Origin: Micropruina sp.
Lineage (GTDB): Bacteria > Actinomycetota > Actinomycetes > Propionibacteriales > Propionibacteriaceae
Reading direction: 5' to 3'
Length of the DNA: 64,000 bases
NCBI GenBank assembly: GCA_016711105.1
Contig: JADJTO010000004.1
Coordinates: 1 to 64,000, forward strand
Shown: in pieces, positions 28,020-36,313 of the stretch
How the letters are laid out: each line of letters begins with the position of its first letter
How positions within the stretch are numbered: position 1 is the first letter of the stretch
Made by a program: the position numbers and the translations under genes
Notes under the pieces: model-generated
The model's database searches: none
Told to the model about the DNA's origin: nothing
The model's input: only the letters and a program-made list of their open reading frames with translations

Positions 28020-29577
28020 GGCGGATGTCGGCGTCGTTCGACGAGCCGAACCTGGTTGGGTCGGCGGGGTTGGTGCCCGCGGTGGCGTTGGCTGGCCGGG
28101 TCGGAGTGGTGGAACTGGCGGACGGGCTGTTGACGGTGCCCGGGGCGAAGGGCTGCGCGGGGGCGAAGTTGATGTCTGTGCTGGCGGGGATGGTGGCCGG
28201 CGCGGACAGCATCGATGACTTGGACGTGCTGCGGCACGGGGCGATGGGCAAACTCTTCGGCGGGGTGCGGGCGCCGTCCACGCTGGGCAGCTTCCTGCGG
28301 TCGTTCCGGTTCGGGCATGTCCGCCAGCTTGACGCGGTCGCGTCCCGCGCCCTGTGCCGGCTGGCCGAGCGGGTGCCCGGCCTGTTGCCCGCCGGGGAGG
28401 TGGTGTGGCTCGATGTGGATGACACGATCAAACCGGTGTACGGCCGCAGCAAGCAGGGTGCCCAGCACGGCTACACCCGGGTTCGCGGGTTGAACGCCCA
28501 GATCGCGACCGCCTCCGGCCCCGAGGTGGCCCCGGTGATCGCGGCTGCCCGGCTCCGTCGTGGCGCGGCCGCCTCGGCGCACGGCGCTATCCGGCTGGTC
28601 CGCGACGCCCTCGCGACCCTGCGCCGGGCAGGGGTGGCCGGGCGGGTGCTGGTGCGGGCGGATTCGGCCTACTACCAGCAGGCTTTGGTTGCCGCGATCG
28701 TCAAGGCCGGCTGCCGGTTTCGATCGGTGCCCGCCTGAACAAGGGGGTCCGCGCCGCGATCGGCACCATTGACGAGCAGGCGTGGACCTCGATCGTGTAC
28801 CCCAACGCGATCACCGATCCCGACACCGGCGAGCTGATCTCCTCGGCCGAAGTCGCCGAAACGCCGTACACGGCGTTCACCTCCCACGGGCGCCGGCGGG
28901 TCACCGCCAGGTTGATCGTGCGCCGGGTTCCCGAACGCAACACCACCAAGCTCGCGGCAGCCGCCCAGGATGGCCTGTTCCAGGTGTGGCGCTACCACGC
29001 GCTGTTCACCAACCAGACCGCGCCGCTGGTCGAGGCGGAGAAGACCCACCGCGCTCACGCCGTCATCGAGCAGGTATTCGCCGACCTGAAAGCCGGCCCG
29101 CTGGCGCACCTGCCGTCAAAGTCGTTCCACGCCAACAGCGCCTGGCTCGCCCTCGCCGCCATCGCGTTCAACCTCACCCGAGCCCTCGGCGTCACCGTCG
29201 GCAGCCGGTATGCGCGAGCTGAGACCGCGACCATCCGAGCCCTGCTCATCCACACCCCCGCACGCATCGCCACCTCCGGGCGCCGGCTCCACCTGCACCT
29301 ACCCACCCGATGGCCCTGGAGCATCCACTGGCAGAAGCTGTGGACCGCGATCATGACCACCTGACCCTCACGCCCCACGACCGTCACGACCAAGGAACCC
29401 CAGTGGAAAACCCGGACAGACCGGGCGACCTGCCACGTCCCGACCCAGACAGCCCCTCCCCAGAAACCGCACACGGCAACCACAAACGCTGTCACAGGTC
29501 AACCGGTGGATTCAGGGTTAGGACACCGCCGGCCCCGGGCTAGCGGTTGACCGGCCGGGACATGCCAGACTGCCGGC

Positions 29578-29754
29578 ATGGCAGAGGTGCTGCCGCTCGC
29601 CGTCCTGCTCGCGGCGCTCGGTCTTCGGGGCGTACTCATAGCGAACTTCCTGAGGACCGCAGAGCGGGACATGCGCACCTTCCGACGTCAACAGTGGCTG
29701 GTCATTGTCACTTTGGCCAGCGTGGACGGCTGTTTAGCCTGGTGGTTCTGGTGA
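29578..29754 (+). CDS. Possible small membrane protein (58 residues)
   Basis: An ATG at 29578 gives a frame with two hydrophobic stretches, LPLAVLLAALGLRGVLIANF and WLVIVTLASVDGCLAWWFW, separated by a charged loop (RTAERDMRTFRRQQ). This is plausible for a two-helix membrane protein. There is no clear ribosome site and I know no homolog, so it may be chance. Confidence 0.25.
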   Translation: MAEVLPLAVLLAALGLRGVLIANFLRTAERDMRTFRRQQWLVIVTLASVDGCLAWWFW

Positions 29755-30256
29755 TTTCAGCGGTTACCGTCAGGTCCATTCCGAAGGCCCCTTGAAGGTC
29801 GACGACGTGTCTGGCTGTGAGGAGGATCGACTCGGGGCGCCCGGCCAGTTGCACTTCAAACTCGAGTTCCCTTGTTATGGCGTCAATCGGCTGGGTCAGG
29901 ATTTCCTCTTCAAGTCTTTCCATGTGGGTGTCGTTGGCATGTTGGTATTTTGCGGCACAGACGGGGCAGAGTGCAAGGCGATTTTGAGGGTGGAGCTCCT
30001 CCATCTTTTTCAGCAACTCAATCTTCTCGAAGTAGTCACTGGCTCGCACTTGGAATGGCATTGGGTACCTGCACACCTGACAGATAACTCTCCCCTCGTC
30101 GGTAGAGTATTGTTGTCGAAGATATGTTTCAGCCCGGATCAAGGCTTCGTTCCGGTCAATCTCGACCTCCGAGGCCGAACGCCGTATCTCCGTTCCGCGG
30201 TATCCAGCGCGAGGGATCAAGCGTACGGAGAGTTGTCTGGATCGTGCGAGGCGCAT
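29708..30256 (-). CDS. C-terminal fragment with a four-Cys domain, possibly from a sacsin/DUF3883-type protein
   Basis: The clear part reads VICQVCRYPMPFQV, then FEKIELLKKMEELHPQNRLA, LCPVCAAKYQHAN and HVVDLQGAF. Two C-x-x-C pairs 30-40 residues apart suggest a zinc ribbon. I have seen this arrangement at the end of large ATPase-like proteins in accessory regions (N-terminal sacsin-like ATPase, DUF3883), and infer that origin here. The large N-terminal part is missing. The frame's first residues are basic and may not belong to the original protein. Confidence 0.4.
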   Translation of the reverse strand: MRLARSRQLSVRLIPRAGYRGTEIRRSASEVEIDRNEALIRAETYLRQQYSTDEGRVICQVCRYPMPFQVRASDYFEKIELLKKMEELHPQNRLALCPVCAAKYQHANDTHMERLEEEILTQPIDAITRELEFEVQLAGRPESILLTARHVVDLQGAFGMDLTVTAEITRTTRLNSRPRWPK

Positions 30257-30433
30257 GCGCGGGTGCCACCGCGCGTGCTTGGCAGGGGGCCTTTGGGCGA
30301 CGCTTTGGGCTCGACCTGAGGAAGTGGGCGTGGCCCGTGGGGCTCAGCCAACGTCCTGTATTGCGCGGATCCGGTCGATCGGTGCAAAACCAGATGAGCT
30401 CGTGCTGGCCTCGGCAGAGTCGCTCCTTGGAGT

Positions 30434-30664
30434 GTCCTCGGGCTGGGTGCCGGAGGCGATGTATGAGGCGATGTATGAGGCGAAGATGTAGTTGGGATGG
30501 GGATCCAGGTTGTGGGGGGCGCGGTCGTAGCGCGTGGTGGTCCTTTGGGCCGGCGTGTGTCGGGCGGAGATCTGGACGTTGCGCAGGTCCGCGCCGACGC
30601 CGAGCACCGTGGTCATGAAGGTGTGCCGCGGCAGGAGTGCGAGTGCATCGTGGTCAGGCGGCAT
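30434..30664 (-). pseudogene. C-terminal fragment of a tyrosine integrase
   Basis: On the minus strand it reads LLPRHTFMTTVLGVGADLRN, then VQISARHTPAQRTTTRYDRA, then HNLDPHPNYIFASYIASYIA. R-H-T-F and A-R-H...TTTRYD are box II of tyrosine recombinases, with the catalytic Tyr in RYD. An in-frame tandem copy of 12 bases (GAGGCGATGTAT) gives ASYIASYIAS, where the family ends A-Y-x-A-S. It lies just left of scar B, on the opposite strand to the two N-terminal remnants. The rest of its gene is gone. Confidence 0.6.
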
Positions 30665-30940
30665 CGACAAGGCGGACGCCGCCCTCGGCTTGGTTCGGGT
30701 TTCTCCAGTGCAGCTGTCCGCGGAGGCAATTCCGCCGCTTCGGGTTAGTAGGAAGGGAGAGCCCAATGACGACCTGGATCGACGACTAAGCAACTCGCCG
30801 CTGCATTCCCTGTGCTGGTGCCCACAGAGTGCAACCAGTGGATACGGCCACCGACTGGAGCCCGTTCAGTCAGTGCTGGCGACGCGTCGTCGTGTCAGAC
30901 CGACCCACATCTGGTCACAATCTGGCACGGCGACCGACAA

Positions 30941-31080
30941 CTAGGACATTTCCCCTAGTCAGAACGGTCGGGCTGACAGGATTTGAACATGTTCCGGGTG
31001 CCTCTTGCGAGCGCGGCCTGACTGGCCCGTTTGCACCGTTTAGCGTTGTCAGCTGAGCATTGTGGAGACGGCGACACGGG
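30941..31080 (-). repeat. tRNA-Pro 3'-end scar B, probable attachment site
   Basis: Bases 30967-30988 equal the 3' part of the intact tRNA-Pro. Just left, 30941-30960 repeats with one mismatch the stem-loop that lies beyond the real tRNA (36887-36906), so the scar includes flanking sequence as well. The ~85 bases after the tRNA piece resemble those of scar A, and integrase copy B follows directly, with no IS between. Confidence 0.7.
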
Positions 31081-31118
31081 GCCGACACGGCCAGACGCAC
31101 CCGATTCCGGACATCCTT

Positions 31119-31237
31119 TCTGGCACGAATCTGGCACGCCATACTGGGGTCTTGGAGGCGAAAGGAGGGGCCGTGGCGGACCCTGTCAGCCGGTTGGAGC
31201 ACCGCGCCGAACACGCCGAGCCAGTTAGCGTGCCAGA
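31119..31237. repeat. TCTGGCACG repeats beside integrase copy B
   Basis: Direct copies at 31119-31127 and 31130-31138, inverted copy at 31229-31237, and one copy left of the scar at 30921-30929. The order and spacing match copy A at 5900-6005, including the 11-base period of the direct pair. Confidence 0.5.
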
Positions 31238-31559
31238 TTCTGACCTCGAAGAACACACTGGCGGAGGAAACACACGTGGCACCCGACAGCGGTTCGGCAA
31301 CGTCCGAAAGCTGCCCTCCGGCCGCCTCCAGGCACGCTACACGGGCCCCGACGGCCAGGAGCATCGGGCTCCCATCACCTTCGACACCAAGGGCGACGCG
31401 CAGACCTGGTTGGCGATGCAGTCCGCAGCCATCACGGAGTCGCGCTGGAAGCCCGGTCCCCCATTGTCGATGACGGAGAGCCTCGGCCTGGCGGGCACCA
31501 ACGGCTCCGGAGGCAGCAATTGTCGAACGTCGTCGTCGAAGGCGTCCTGCCTCCGCTGA
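31173..31559 (+). pseudogene. N-terminal remnant of a tyrosine integrase, copy B
   Basis: A GTG at 31173 follows AAAGGAGGGG, a strong ribosome site, and reads VADPVSRLEHRAEHAE. The conserved part is RQRFGNVRKLPSGRLQARYT, then GPDGQEHRAPITFDTKGDAQ and WLAMQSAAITESRWKPG. This is the N-terminal arm-binding domain of phage/ICE integrases. After about residue 95 the sequence leaves the family, so the core-binding and catalytic domains are missing. It is in one frame, unlike copy A, which fits its being the younger scar. Confidence 0.65.
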
Positions 31560-31568
31560 CTCTGCCGC

Positions 31569-32423
31569 TCATCGGTGTGGCGGGCGCTGCGGCCTCGGGA
31601 TGGCCACGGCTGGTGGTCTTGGTCGCAGTGGGCCTTTTGCCGGGCGAGCAGGCGGTCGAGGAAGCCGGGGAGGGTGTAGCGGTGCCATTCCTCCAGTTCC
31701 AGCCGTCGCGATCAGGATCAGCGCATCACCGGCGGCGATCTGCAGCGCGGTCTGGGTAACCCGCCGCGGAGAGCCCAAGGCCGCGATCGTCGCGGGAAGC
31801 CACCGCGCGATTGAGCCGTCCAGCGACCTATCCTCGGAGGAGATGGCGGCGACGTCCTCGTACCGGCCGGCGCGTTCCAGCGTGGGGGTCACCGCGTGCC
31901 GCTCGCTGCGGGCCACCACCCCCAGCATCAACCATCTGGCGGTCTCGAACTCTCGTTGATCCCCCAGCGCCGCCAAGGTGGTGACCGCCACTGCATTCAC
32001 GACCGCCACCACGTTGGCCTGCAGCCCCATCGATGCGGCGCGGTCCACCTCCGTCCGTGCGGCCGGCTGTCCACTCAGCATGTCCGCGATCACCCCGAGC
32101 CGAGTCGCGATCGCCAGCACCGCGCGCTCCGAAGCCGCCGCTGCAACCTCGCTACCCGCCACACTGGGCGAGGCCAACAACTTCTCGCCCGCAATCGCGC
32201 GCAGCACCTCACGGACTCCGGAGGCGTCGTCGAGCCAGACCGGCTCCACGCGGACGGCGTCCAGGACGCGGAGGGCCGCGTTGGCCAGCCTCGGCCAGGC
32301 GGCCAAGTATCCTGCAGCCAGCTGTTCTTGGGACGTGCCTTCATTCATCTCGCTGGACCGGGAACACAGATCCCAGGCGCGGGCATGGACGTCGTCCAGA
32401 AGCGTCCCCACCGTGGCCGTCAT
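31569..32423 (-). CDS. Hypothetical helical protein, coupled to the gene before it
   Basis: I do not recognise the family. It is almost all alpha-helical, with long Ala/Val/Leu-rich helices (VVAVVNAVAVTTLAALGDQ, TALQIAAGDALILI). ATG 32423 overlaps the stop of the preceding gene as ATGA, so it is translated with it. After GDALILIATAGTGG the predicted end is Pro/Arg-rich and unlike the rest. Another frame there reads LEEWHRYTLPGFLDRLLARQ, which looks more natural, so the true C-terminus may be frameshifted near 31690. It lies in the younger element next to integrase copy B. Confidence 0.5.
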   Translation of the reverse strand: MTATVGTLLDDVHARAWDLCSRSSEMNEGTSQEQLAAGYLAAWPRLANAALRVLDAVRVEPVWLDDASGVREVLRAIAGEKLLASPSVAGSEVAAAASERAVLAIATRLGVIADMLSGQPAARTEVDRAASMGLQANVVAVVNAVAVTTLAALGDQREFETARWLMLGVVARSERHAVTPTLERAGRYEDVAAISSEDRSLDGSIARWLPATIAALGSPRRVTQTALQIAAGDALILIATAGTGGMAPLHPPRLPRPPARPAKGPLRPRPPAVAIPRPQRPPHR

Positions 32424-32710
32424 CGCGAGGCCTTCGCCCGCACCGCCTGCAACCCCGCCCACAACGCCAGCGGCGCACCCGGCCGGGCTGCCGTGAGCGC
32501 CTCCGACGCCGCGTCGAGCGAAGTGGCCGCGTCACGCTCGGGATCGACGAGCTCCGGCTCAACACCCAGGTCGGCGAACAGACCCTCCAGGTCGAGACAG
32601 TCCCCCGCGAGGAAAAGCGACTCCCCCGACGGGTCGTCGGCCGCGACGAACGCGACCACCGCGTTCCGCACATGCCCCAGCGCCCGCGCCAGGTCCAACG
32701 ATCCGTTCAC
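32420..32710 (-). CDS. Small acidic hypothetical protein (96 residues)
   Basis: No family recognised. It is rich in Asp/Glu in the middle (ESLFLAGDCLDLEGLFADLG and LVDPERDAATSLD) and helical throughout. Its stop overlaps the start of the next gene, so the two are one unit, as in paired regulator/effector modules. Bases 32711-32942 upstream hold no other gene. Confidence 0.5.
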   Translation of the reverse strand: MNGSLDLARALGHVRNAVVAFVAADDPSGESLFLAGDCLDLEGLFADLGVEPELVDPERDAATSLDAASEALTAARPGAPLALWAGLQAVRAKASR

Positions 32711-32942
32711 GGCTCCCCGTCCTTCCAGTAGCTCTCGCTATCCAGAAGCGGCGGAAACGGGCCTTGGCGGACACCCATGTGCAAGCAACTTGAGGCCAAG
32801 GGGACGAACGTGGACACGTACGGACGGGACCAACTTCTACTTCCACTGGGATAGTGGGGGTGTCCAGGCAGGTCAGCAGCGGTGCCAGAGCGGCCCCCGC
32901 TGCGAGCGGATGCGTCGCCGACCGACGACGATCGCGGGGTGC

Positions 32943-33494
32943 CTAGGGTCGGGGCAGGAGCCCTTCCTGGTACGCCCATGCGAACAGGCTTTCGCCGGAG
33001 TCGATGGGTAGGTACATGCCGGTGGCGAGTAGGTCGTCGACCACTTTGGCGGCGCGTGGCTGGTCGTAGCCCAACGTGGTGACGTACGCCTCCACGACCA
33101 GCCAAAGGGTGTCGTGACTCACCACGTCTCGCGCGTCCGCCTGAGTGATCGCCGCACGATCGTCGATCAGCGCGATCAGCTGGCGGTGTGTCGCGCAAGC
33201 AATGACCGCGCACTCGCCGAGGTGATCTCTCGGACCACCGCCCATGGCGCCTTTGACCGCCATCTGGGTCATCACCTCGTCGAACGTGAGCACGGTGACT
33301 TCCGCCCACGTGACAGCGCTGACGTCCGGAATGCCAGTGTGCAGGGCTTGGCCATTCTTGATCTCGGTGTCGACGTCGTCGGGGACAAGGATGATCCCGC
33401 CCGGCGCGAGGGCCTCCAGGAGGTCAGCATGGCCAGCCCGGCAGAGGTGTGTGTAGACGCTGGTGTCAGTCACCCACTGGGTTGCGTCAGGCAT
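32943..33494 (-). CDS. PIN-domain protein, probable toxin-like partner of the ImmA/IrrE gene
   Basis: 183 residues. WVTDTSVYTHLCRAG carries the first conserved Asp of PIN RNases. IILVPDDVDTEI follows, then GECAVIACATHRQL with the conserved E near a helix, then ALIDDRAAITQAD with the last acidic pair. ATG 33494 is used because it places the first Asp near residue 9, as in the family. It overlaps the upstream protease gene by eight bases. PIN RNases are frequent toxins, and pairs of HTH/ImmA-IrrE proteins with PIN-like proteins have been proposed as toxin-antitoxin modules; function here is inferred. Confidence 0.7.
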   Translation of the reverse strand: MPDATQWVTDTSVYTHLCRAGHADLLEALAPGGIILVPDDVDTEIKNGQALHTGIPDVSAVTWAEVTVLTFDEVMTQMAVKGAMGGGPRDHLGECAVIACATHRQLIALIDDRAAITQADARDVVSHDTLWLVVEAYVTTLGYDQPRAAKVVDDLLATGMYLPIDSGESLFAWAYQEGLLPRP

Positions 33495-34599
33495 CTCGGC
33501 TCGGTGAGGTGTGGCCAGCGAAAGAGCGCCGGAGGCTATCCAGCGAGGCTGGTTCGACTTCGGGGAGGTCGTTCGGTCCGAGGATGCCGCGGAGCAGTTC
33601 GAGAGTCCGGGCCTGGGTGAGTCTCGCCGTGACATAGCCGTTGAGGCAGGCAGAAACGAAGCCGGGCGACAGGTACGGCGGCTCGAGCTCGACGGCCCAA
33701 TCCAGGCCGAGACGCAGGAAGTCACCGGAGCGCGGCTCGGCCCGGCTGAGCTCGTCTCTTTGGTCGTGGCTGATCAGATTGATGTTGCAGAGCTGCGAAA
33801 TCACGGCCGACCAGCTGAGCCGGTAAGCGACGCCGACGGCGAGCGCACGGTCCCGCAGCGGCCAAGCGACATGACGAGTCCACACCACGTTGACTCCGCT
33901 TCGAGGCGCAAGGAAGTGGATCGCGAACGCATCGATCATCCGTTCGGCGTCCAGTGTCGCTTCGACGTCGTAGGCGTCGCCGAACATCCAGTGGCCGAAC
34001 TCGTGGGCCAGAGTCATGCGTCGTCGGCCCGGATCGGCGTCACCGTTGACAACAACCACCCCCAACACGTCGGCGCCCGCCGCGACCTCCACGCAGCCGC
34101 CATCGGGGCCAGTGTCGCCCAGCGGGGCGGCGAACGTGTGGAGCCCGAACACCTCGCAGGCCCGGCCCAGGTCCGGGATGGGATCCCGCTTATTGCCCAG
34201 CTGCTGCCGGAACCTCTGTGCTGCTCCTTCAGCCTCCCGATGAGTGCGCGGCACACGCGCCCCAACGGGTCGAGCAACGGTGTCCAGCAGGCCGAGCTCG
34301 GCCAGGCCACGCGCGTCAACTGCGAAACCCTCGAGTTCCGCGTCCAAGAGCTTGGTCGAGTCGTGTGCTGTGTGCGGCGCGGACCTCCGGCTCACCACAG
34401 CCGGAACCGGTGGCTCTACGAAGAACGACAGCGGCCTTCGAAGCACGCGTGCGATCTCGACCAATTCGGGGACCTTGAGGTTGCGCTCGCCCTTCTCAAG
34501 CAGGACGATCGCAGTCCGGTCCAGACCCACTGCACGGGCAACGCTGTCCTGCGTCATCCCTACCAAGTCCCGCGCCTCAGCCAGGCGGGCCCCGAGCAT
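33487..34599 (-). CDS. HTH (Xre) plus ImmA/IrrE-type metallopeptidase
   Basis: About 370 residues. The N-terminal HTH reads LAEARDLVGMTQDSVARAVG, then IVLLEKGERNLKVPELVEIA. After a linker comes the peptidase part with zinc motif TLAHEFGHWMFGD (H-E-x-x-H) and a helix with ERMIDAFAIHFLAPR. ImmA/IrrE enzymes cleave repressors in mobile elements and stress responses. ATG 34599 starts just before the HTH; the frame stays open to 34650. It precedes and overlaps the PIN gene, so the two form an operon in the younger element. Confidence 0.82.
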   Translation of the reverse strand: MLGARLAEARDLVGMTQDSVARAVGLDRTAIVLLEKGERNLKVPELVEIARVLRRPLSFFVEPPVPAVVSRRSAPHTAHDSTKLLDAELEGFAVDARGLAELGLLDTVARPVGARVPRTHREAEGAAQRFRQQLGNKRDPIPDLGRACEVFGLHTFAAPLGDTGPDGGCVEVAAGADVLGVVVVNGDADPGRRRMTLAHEFGHWMFGDAYDVEATLDAERMIDAFAIHFLAPRSGVNVVWTRHVAWPLRDRALAVGVAYRLSWSAVISQLCNINLISHDQRDELSRAEPRSGDFLRLGLDWAVELEPPYLSPGFVSACLNGYVTARLTQARTLELLRGILGPNDLPEVEPASLDSLRRSFAGHTSPSRDA

Positions 34600-34846
34600 C
34601 ACCTTGTCCACATGTGAGATTTTCGCACATCCACGCAAGCACAGAGCCATCCGCCAAGATCAAGGGCCTTGTCCGCATCTCCCGACCGCGGCGCTTCGTC
34701 CAGGGCTGCATGCCTGGGCTGTGGACAGACCTGGCCAGCACGCACCGTGAACGGAACCGCCGACAAGTTGCATCGACGAACTTGGGCTTGAGGTGTCCGC
34801 CAAGGGCCCTGTTCGCCACTTCTGGAGGGCAAGGAAGGAGACACCC

Positions 34847-35032
34847 ATGACCCCCAAGACCTACGAGTCCCTCGCCCAGGCAGCCGAGCGGACGTCCCTC
34901 AGCACGAAGACCCTGCGCCGGCGCATCGCCGCCGGCAAGCTCCGCGCCTACCGCGACGGCCCCAAGATCCTCCGCGTGGACCCCGCGGAAGTCGACAAGC
35001 TCCTGCGACCGCTTCGCACCGCGGGGCTCTGA
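34847..35032 (+). CDS. Excisionase-like small HTH protein
   Basis: 61 residues from ATG 34847 with AAGGAAGGAG upstream. It reads YESLAQAAERTSLSTKTLRR, then RIAAGKLRAYRDGPKILRV, the winged helix of the MerR/excisionase (helix_turn_helix, DUF-type Xis) group. It ends with DPAEVDKLL as usual. In an integrated element such a protein often directs excision by the integrase or regulates it. The longer open frame upstream (from 34793) lacks family residues. Confidence 0.75.
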   Translation: MTPKTYESLAQAAERTSLSTKTLRRRIAAGKLRAYRDGPKILRVDPAEVDKLLRPLRTAGL

Positions 35033-35079
35033 AAGGAGGTCGCCTCCCGCTCATCCGGGCGTCCCTGGGCAAGCAGAAG

Positions 35080-35104
35080 CGCCCCCAGCCAGTGGCTGGG
35101 GGCG
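35080..35104 (+). terminator. Perfect hairpin after the excisionase-like gene
   Basis: CGCCCCCAGCC at 35080-35090 pairs with GGCTGGGGGCG at 35094-35104 around an AGT loop, an 11-base perfect stem. It is 48 bases after the stop codon. No T run follows, as is common in GC-rich actinobacteria. Confidence 0.6.
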
Positions 35105-35211
35105 CTCTTCACGCCTTGGTCTCGTCCCACCGGCACCTTCGATAGGCGTGGTCGGACGCCCTCTCAACGGCGTCGAGCAGTGCACGCCGTCGGCGTCCCG
35201 GTCCTCGGCTC

Positions 35212-35940
35212 ATGTCAACCACGGCCTGCCGCACGGGCAATGCTTGCCGCGTGCTCGGGCGCGCGGTCTTGTCAGTGGGACTCGGTACTTTGCTGACCGT
35301 GGCAGACGAACCGGACCGTTGGGGTAAGGCCTATCGCGGACGAACGCGGGCAGAGTACGAGGCACTACTTGTCGGCAAGCTCACGCCCAGCGCCTTGAGG
35401 TTCACCTTGGCGTTCGCTGGCCTGTTCCAACTGACCCACGAACTGCTGAAATCCGCCATCTTGGAGAAGGTGCACCAGTACTACTGGCGCGGCTTTGACG
35501 CAATTGGGGACCTCTACGACGACGCGAGCTACCGACGCGACGTGCTCGACCCGTCCCGTTCGGGCGGCAAGACGAACGCCTTCCGAGGCTCGACCGTCTG
35601 GCTGGTGAAGAACGAGGTCATCACAGAGGACGAAGCCGGACGGCTCGAAGCCATCTACGCGCACCGCCACGACCTAACGCATGAACTGGCCAAGTACCTC
35701 ATCGACGTGGACGCCAACCCCGACCTGGACCTGTTCGTTGAGGCGCTGGCCATCCTCCACAAGATTCAGACCTACTGGACTCGCCTCGACCTCGCGGGTG
35801 GCGCCTACGACCCGGTATCCGACACATGGAACGACGACGTGGACCCGGACGACGCAACCCCTTTATCGCTGTACCTCCTGCAGCTGTGCGTCCAGGCCAT
35901 GCTTCCGGAGGAGGCCAGCCCGACCGAGCCCGAGCCATAG
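35212..35940 (+). CDS. Hypothetical helical protein with a HEPN-like R-x4-H motif
   Basis: 242 residues from ATG 35212, or 213 from a GTG at 35299 (VADEPDRWG), the latter more likely since the first 29 residues look unstructured. The protein is helical throughout. Helix pairs LTHELLKSAILEKVHQYYWR and YAHRHDLTHELAKYLIDVD are separated by about 100 residues. RHDLTH fits the catalytic R-x4-6-H motif of HEPN RNases. I do not know a named family for it, and no nucleotidyltransferase partner is adjacent. It stands alone between the hairpin at 35080 and the HigBA pair. Confidence 0.5.
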   Translation: MSTTACRTGNACRVLGRAVLSVGLGTLLTVADEPDRWGKAYRGRTRAEYEALLVGKLTPSALRFTLAFAGLFQLTHELLKSAILEKVHQYYWRGFDAIGDLYDDASYRRDVLDPSRSGGKTNAFRGSTVWLVKNEVITEDEAGRLEAIYAHRHDLTHELAKYLIDVDANPDLDLFVEALAILHKIQTYWTRLDLAGGAYDPVSDTWNDDVDPDDATPLSLYLLQLCVQAMLPEEASPTEPEP

Positions 35941-36009
35941 GCTCCTGTCGGCGGCCGCGGGCGGGCGAAAGCCACTGAAGAGTCGGCGCGCGAGCGGATG
36001 CTGGTGCTG

Positions 36010-36312
36010 TTACGCGATCTGGAAGGTGTCGTCGCCGACCTGGACTTCGAGACGGAGCATGCCGCCGAGTGCCTCGACATAGCGGCGCAAAGTGTCGACC
36101 TGGGTCTTGTCGAGGTCGCCGCGTTCGATCCGGGACACGCGGTTCTGGCTGACGTCGAGTTCGGCGGCAAGTTCGACCTGGGTGAGGTCGAACTGCTCGC
36201 GGAGTTCCCGGAGCCGCCAGGCGCGGGTCTCGGCGAGCATGCGGCCCTTGTGGGCGTCGACCACCTTGCGGCGGGCCGGACGGCGCTGCTTCAGCTGGTC
36301 CAGGTTGGTCAT
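36010..36312 (-). CDS. HigA-like antitoxin (Xre HTH)
   Basis: 100 residues. A basic start is followed by the HTH LRELREQFDLTQVELAAELD and VSQNRVSRIERGDLDKTQVD. The end reads LRRYVEALGGMLRLEVQVG, as in antitoxins of the HigBA type, where this strand completes the fold. It begins one base after the stop of the toxin-like gene, the order toxin first, antitoxin second being typical for HigBA. It should bind its own promoter and block the toxin. Confidence 0.85.
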   Translation of the reverse strand: MTNLDQLKQRRPARRKVVDAHKGRMLAETRAWRLRELREQFDLTQVELAAELDVSQNRVSRIERGDLDKTQVDTLRRYVEALGGMLRLEVQVGDDTFQIA

Positions 36313-36313
36313 G

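Larger units (their letters stand above)
26535..29364 (+). pseudogene. IS1380-family transposase, split by IS256-type element and frameshifted
   Basis: The first ten codons (MQLSHTAGRM) are at 26535-26564. The rest resumes at 28028 after the IS256 element as SASFDEPNLV, with the family's PVYGRSKQGAQHGYT and VLVRADSAYYQ (catalytic Asp). The frame is lost near 28730, where one T of a run seems missing; it should read CRFSIGARLNKGV. The final part has EQVFADLKAGPLAHLPS (catalytic Glu region) and NSAWLALAAIAFNLTRALG, to the stop at 29364. Corrected and rejoined it is 455 residues. Confidence 0.8.
26425..29517 (+). mobile_element. IS1380-family element, split by an IS256-family element
   Basis: The left end reads CCTGAATCCACCGGT (26425-26439) and the right end is its exact inverse (29502-29516). 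TTAG flanks both sides (26421-26424 and 29518-29521), a 4-base target duplication as expected for this family. Without the nested IS256 element and its 8-base duplication the length is about 1.63 kb, normal for IS1380 elements. Confidence 0.85.

Noticed and set aside
30449..30485. Tandem GAGGCGATGTAT repeat as a possible microsatellite or CRISPR start
   Set aside because: Only two units, in frame inside an integrase fragment; no spacer structure. No CRISPR array was seen anywhere in the window.
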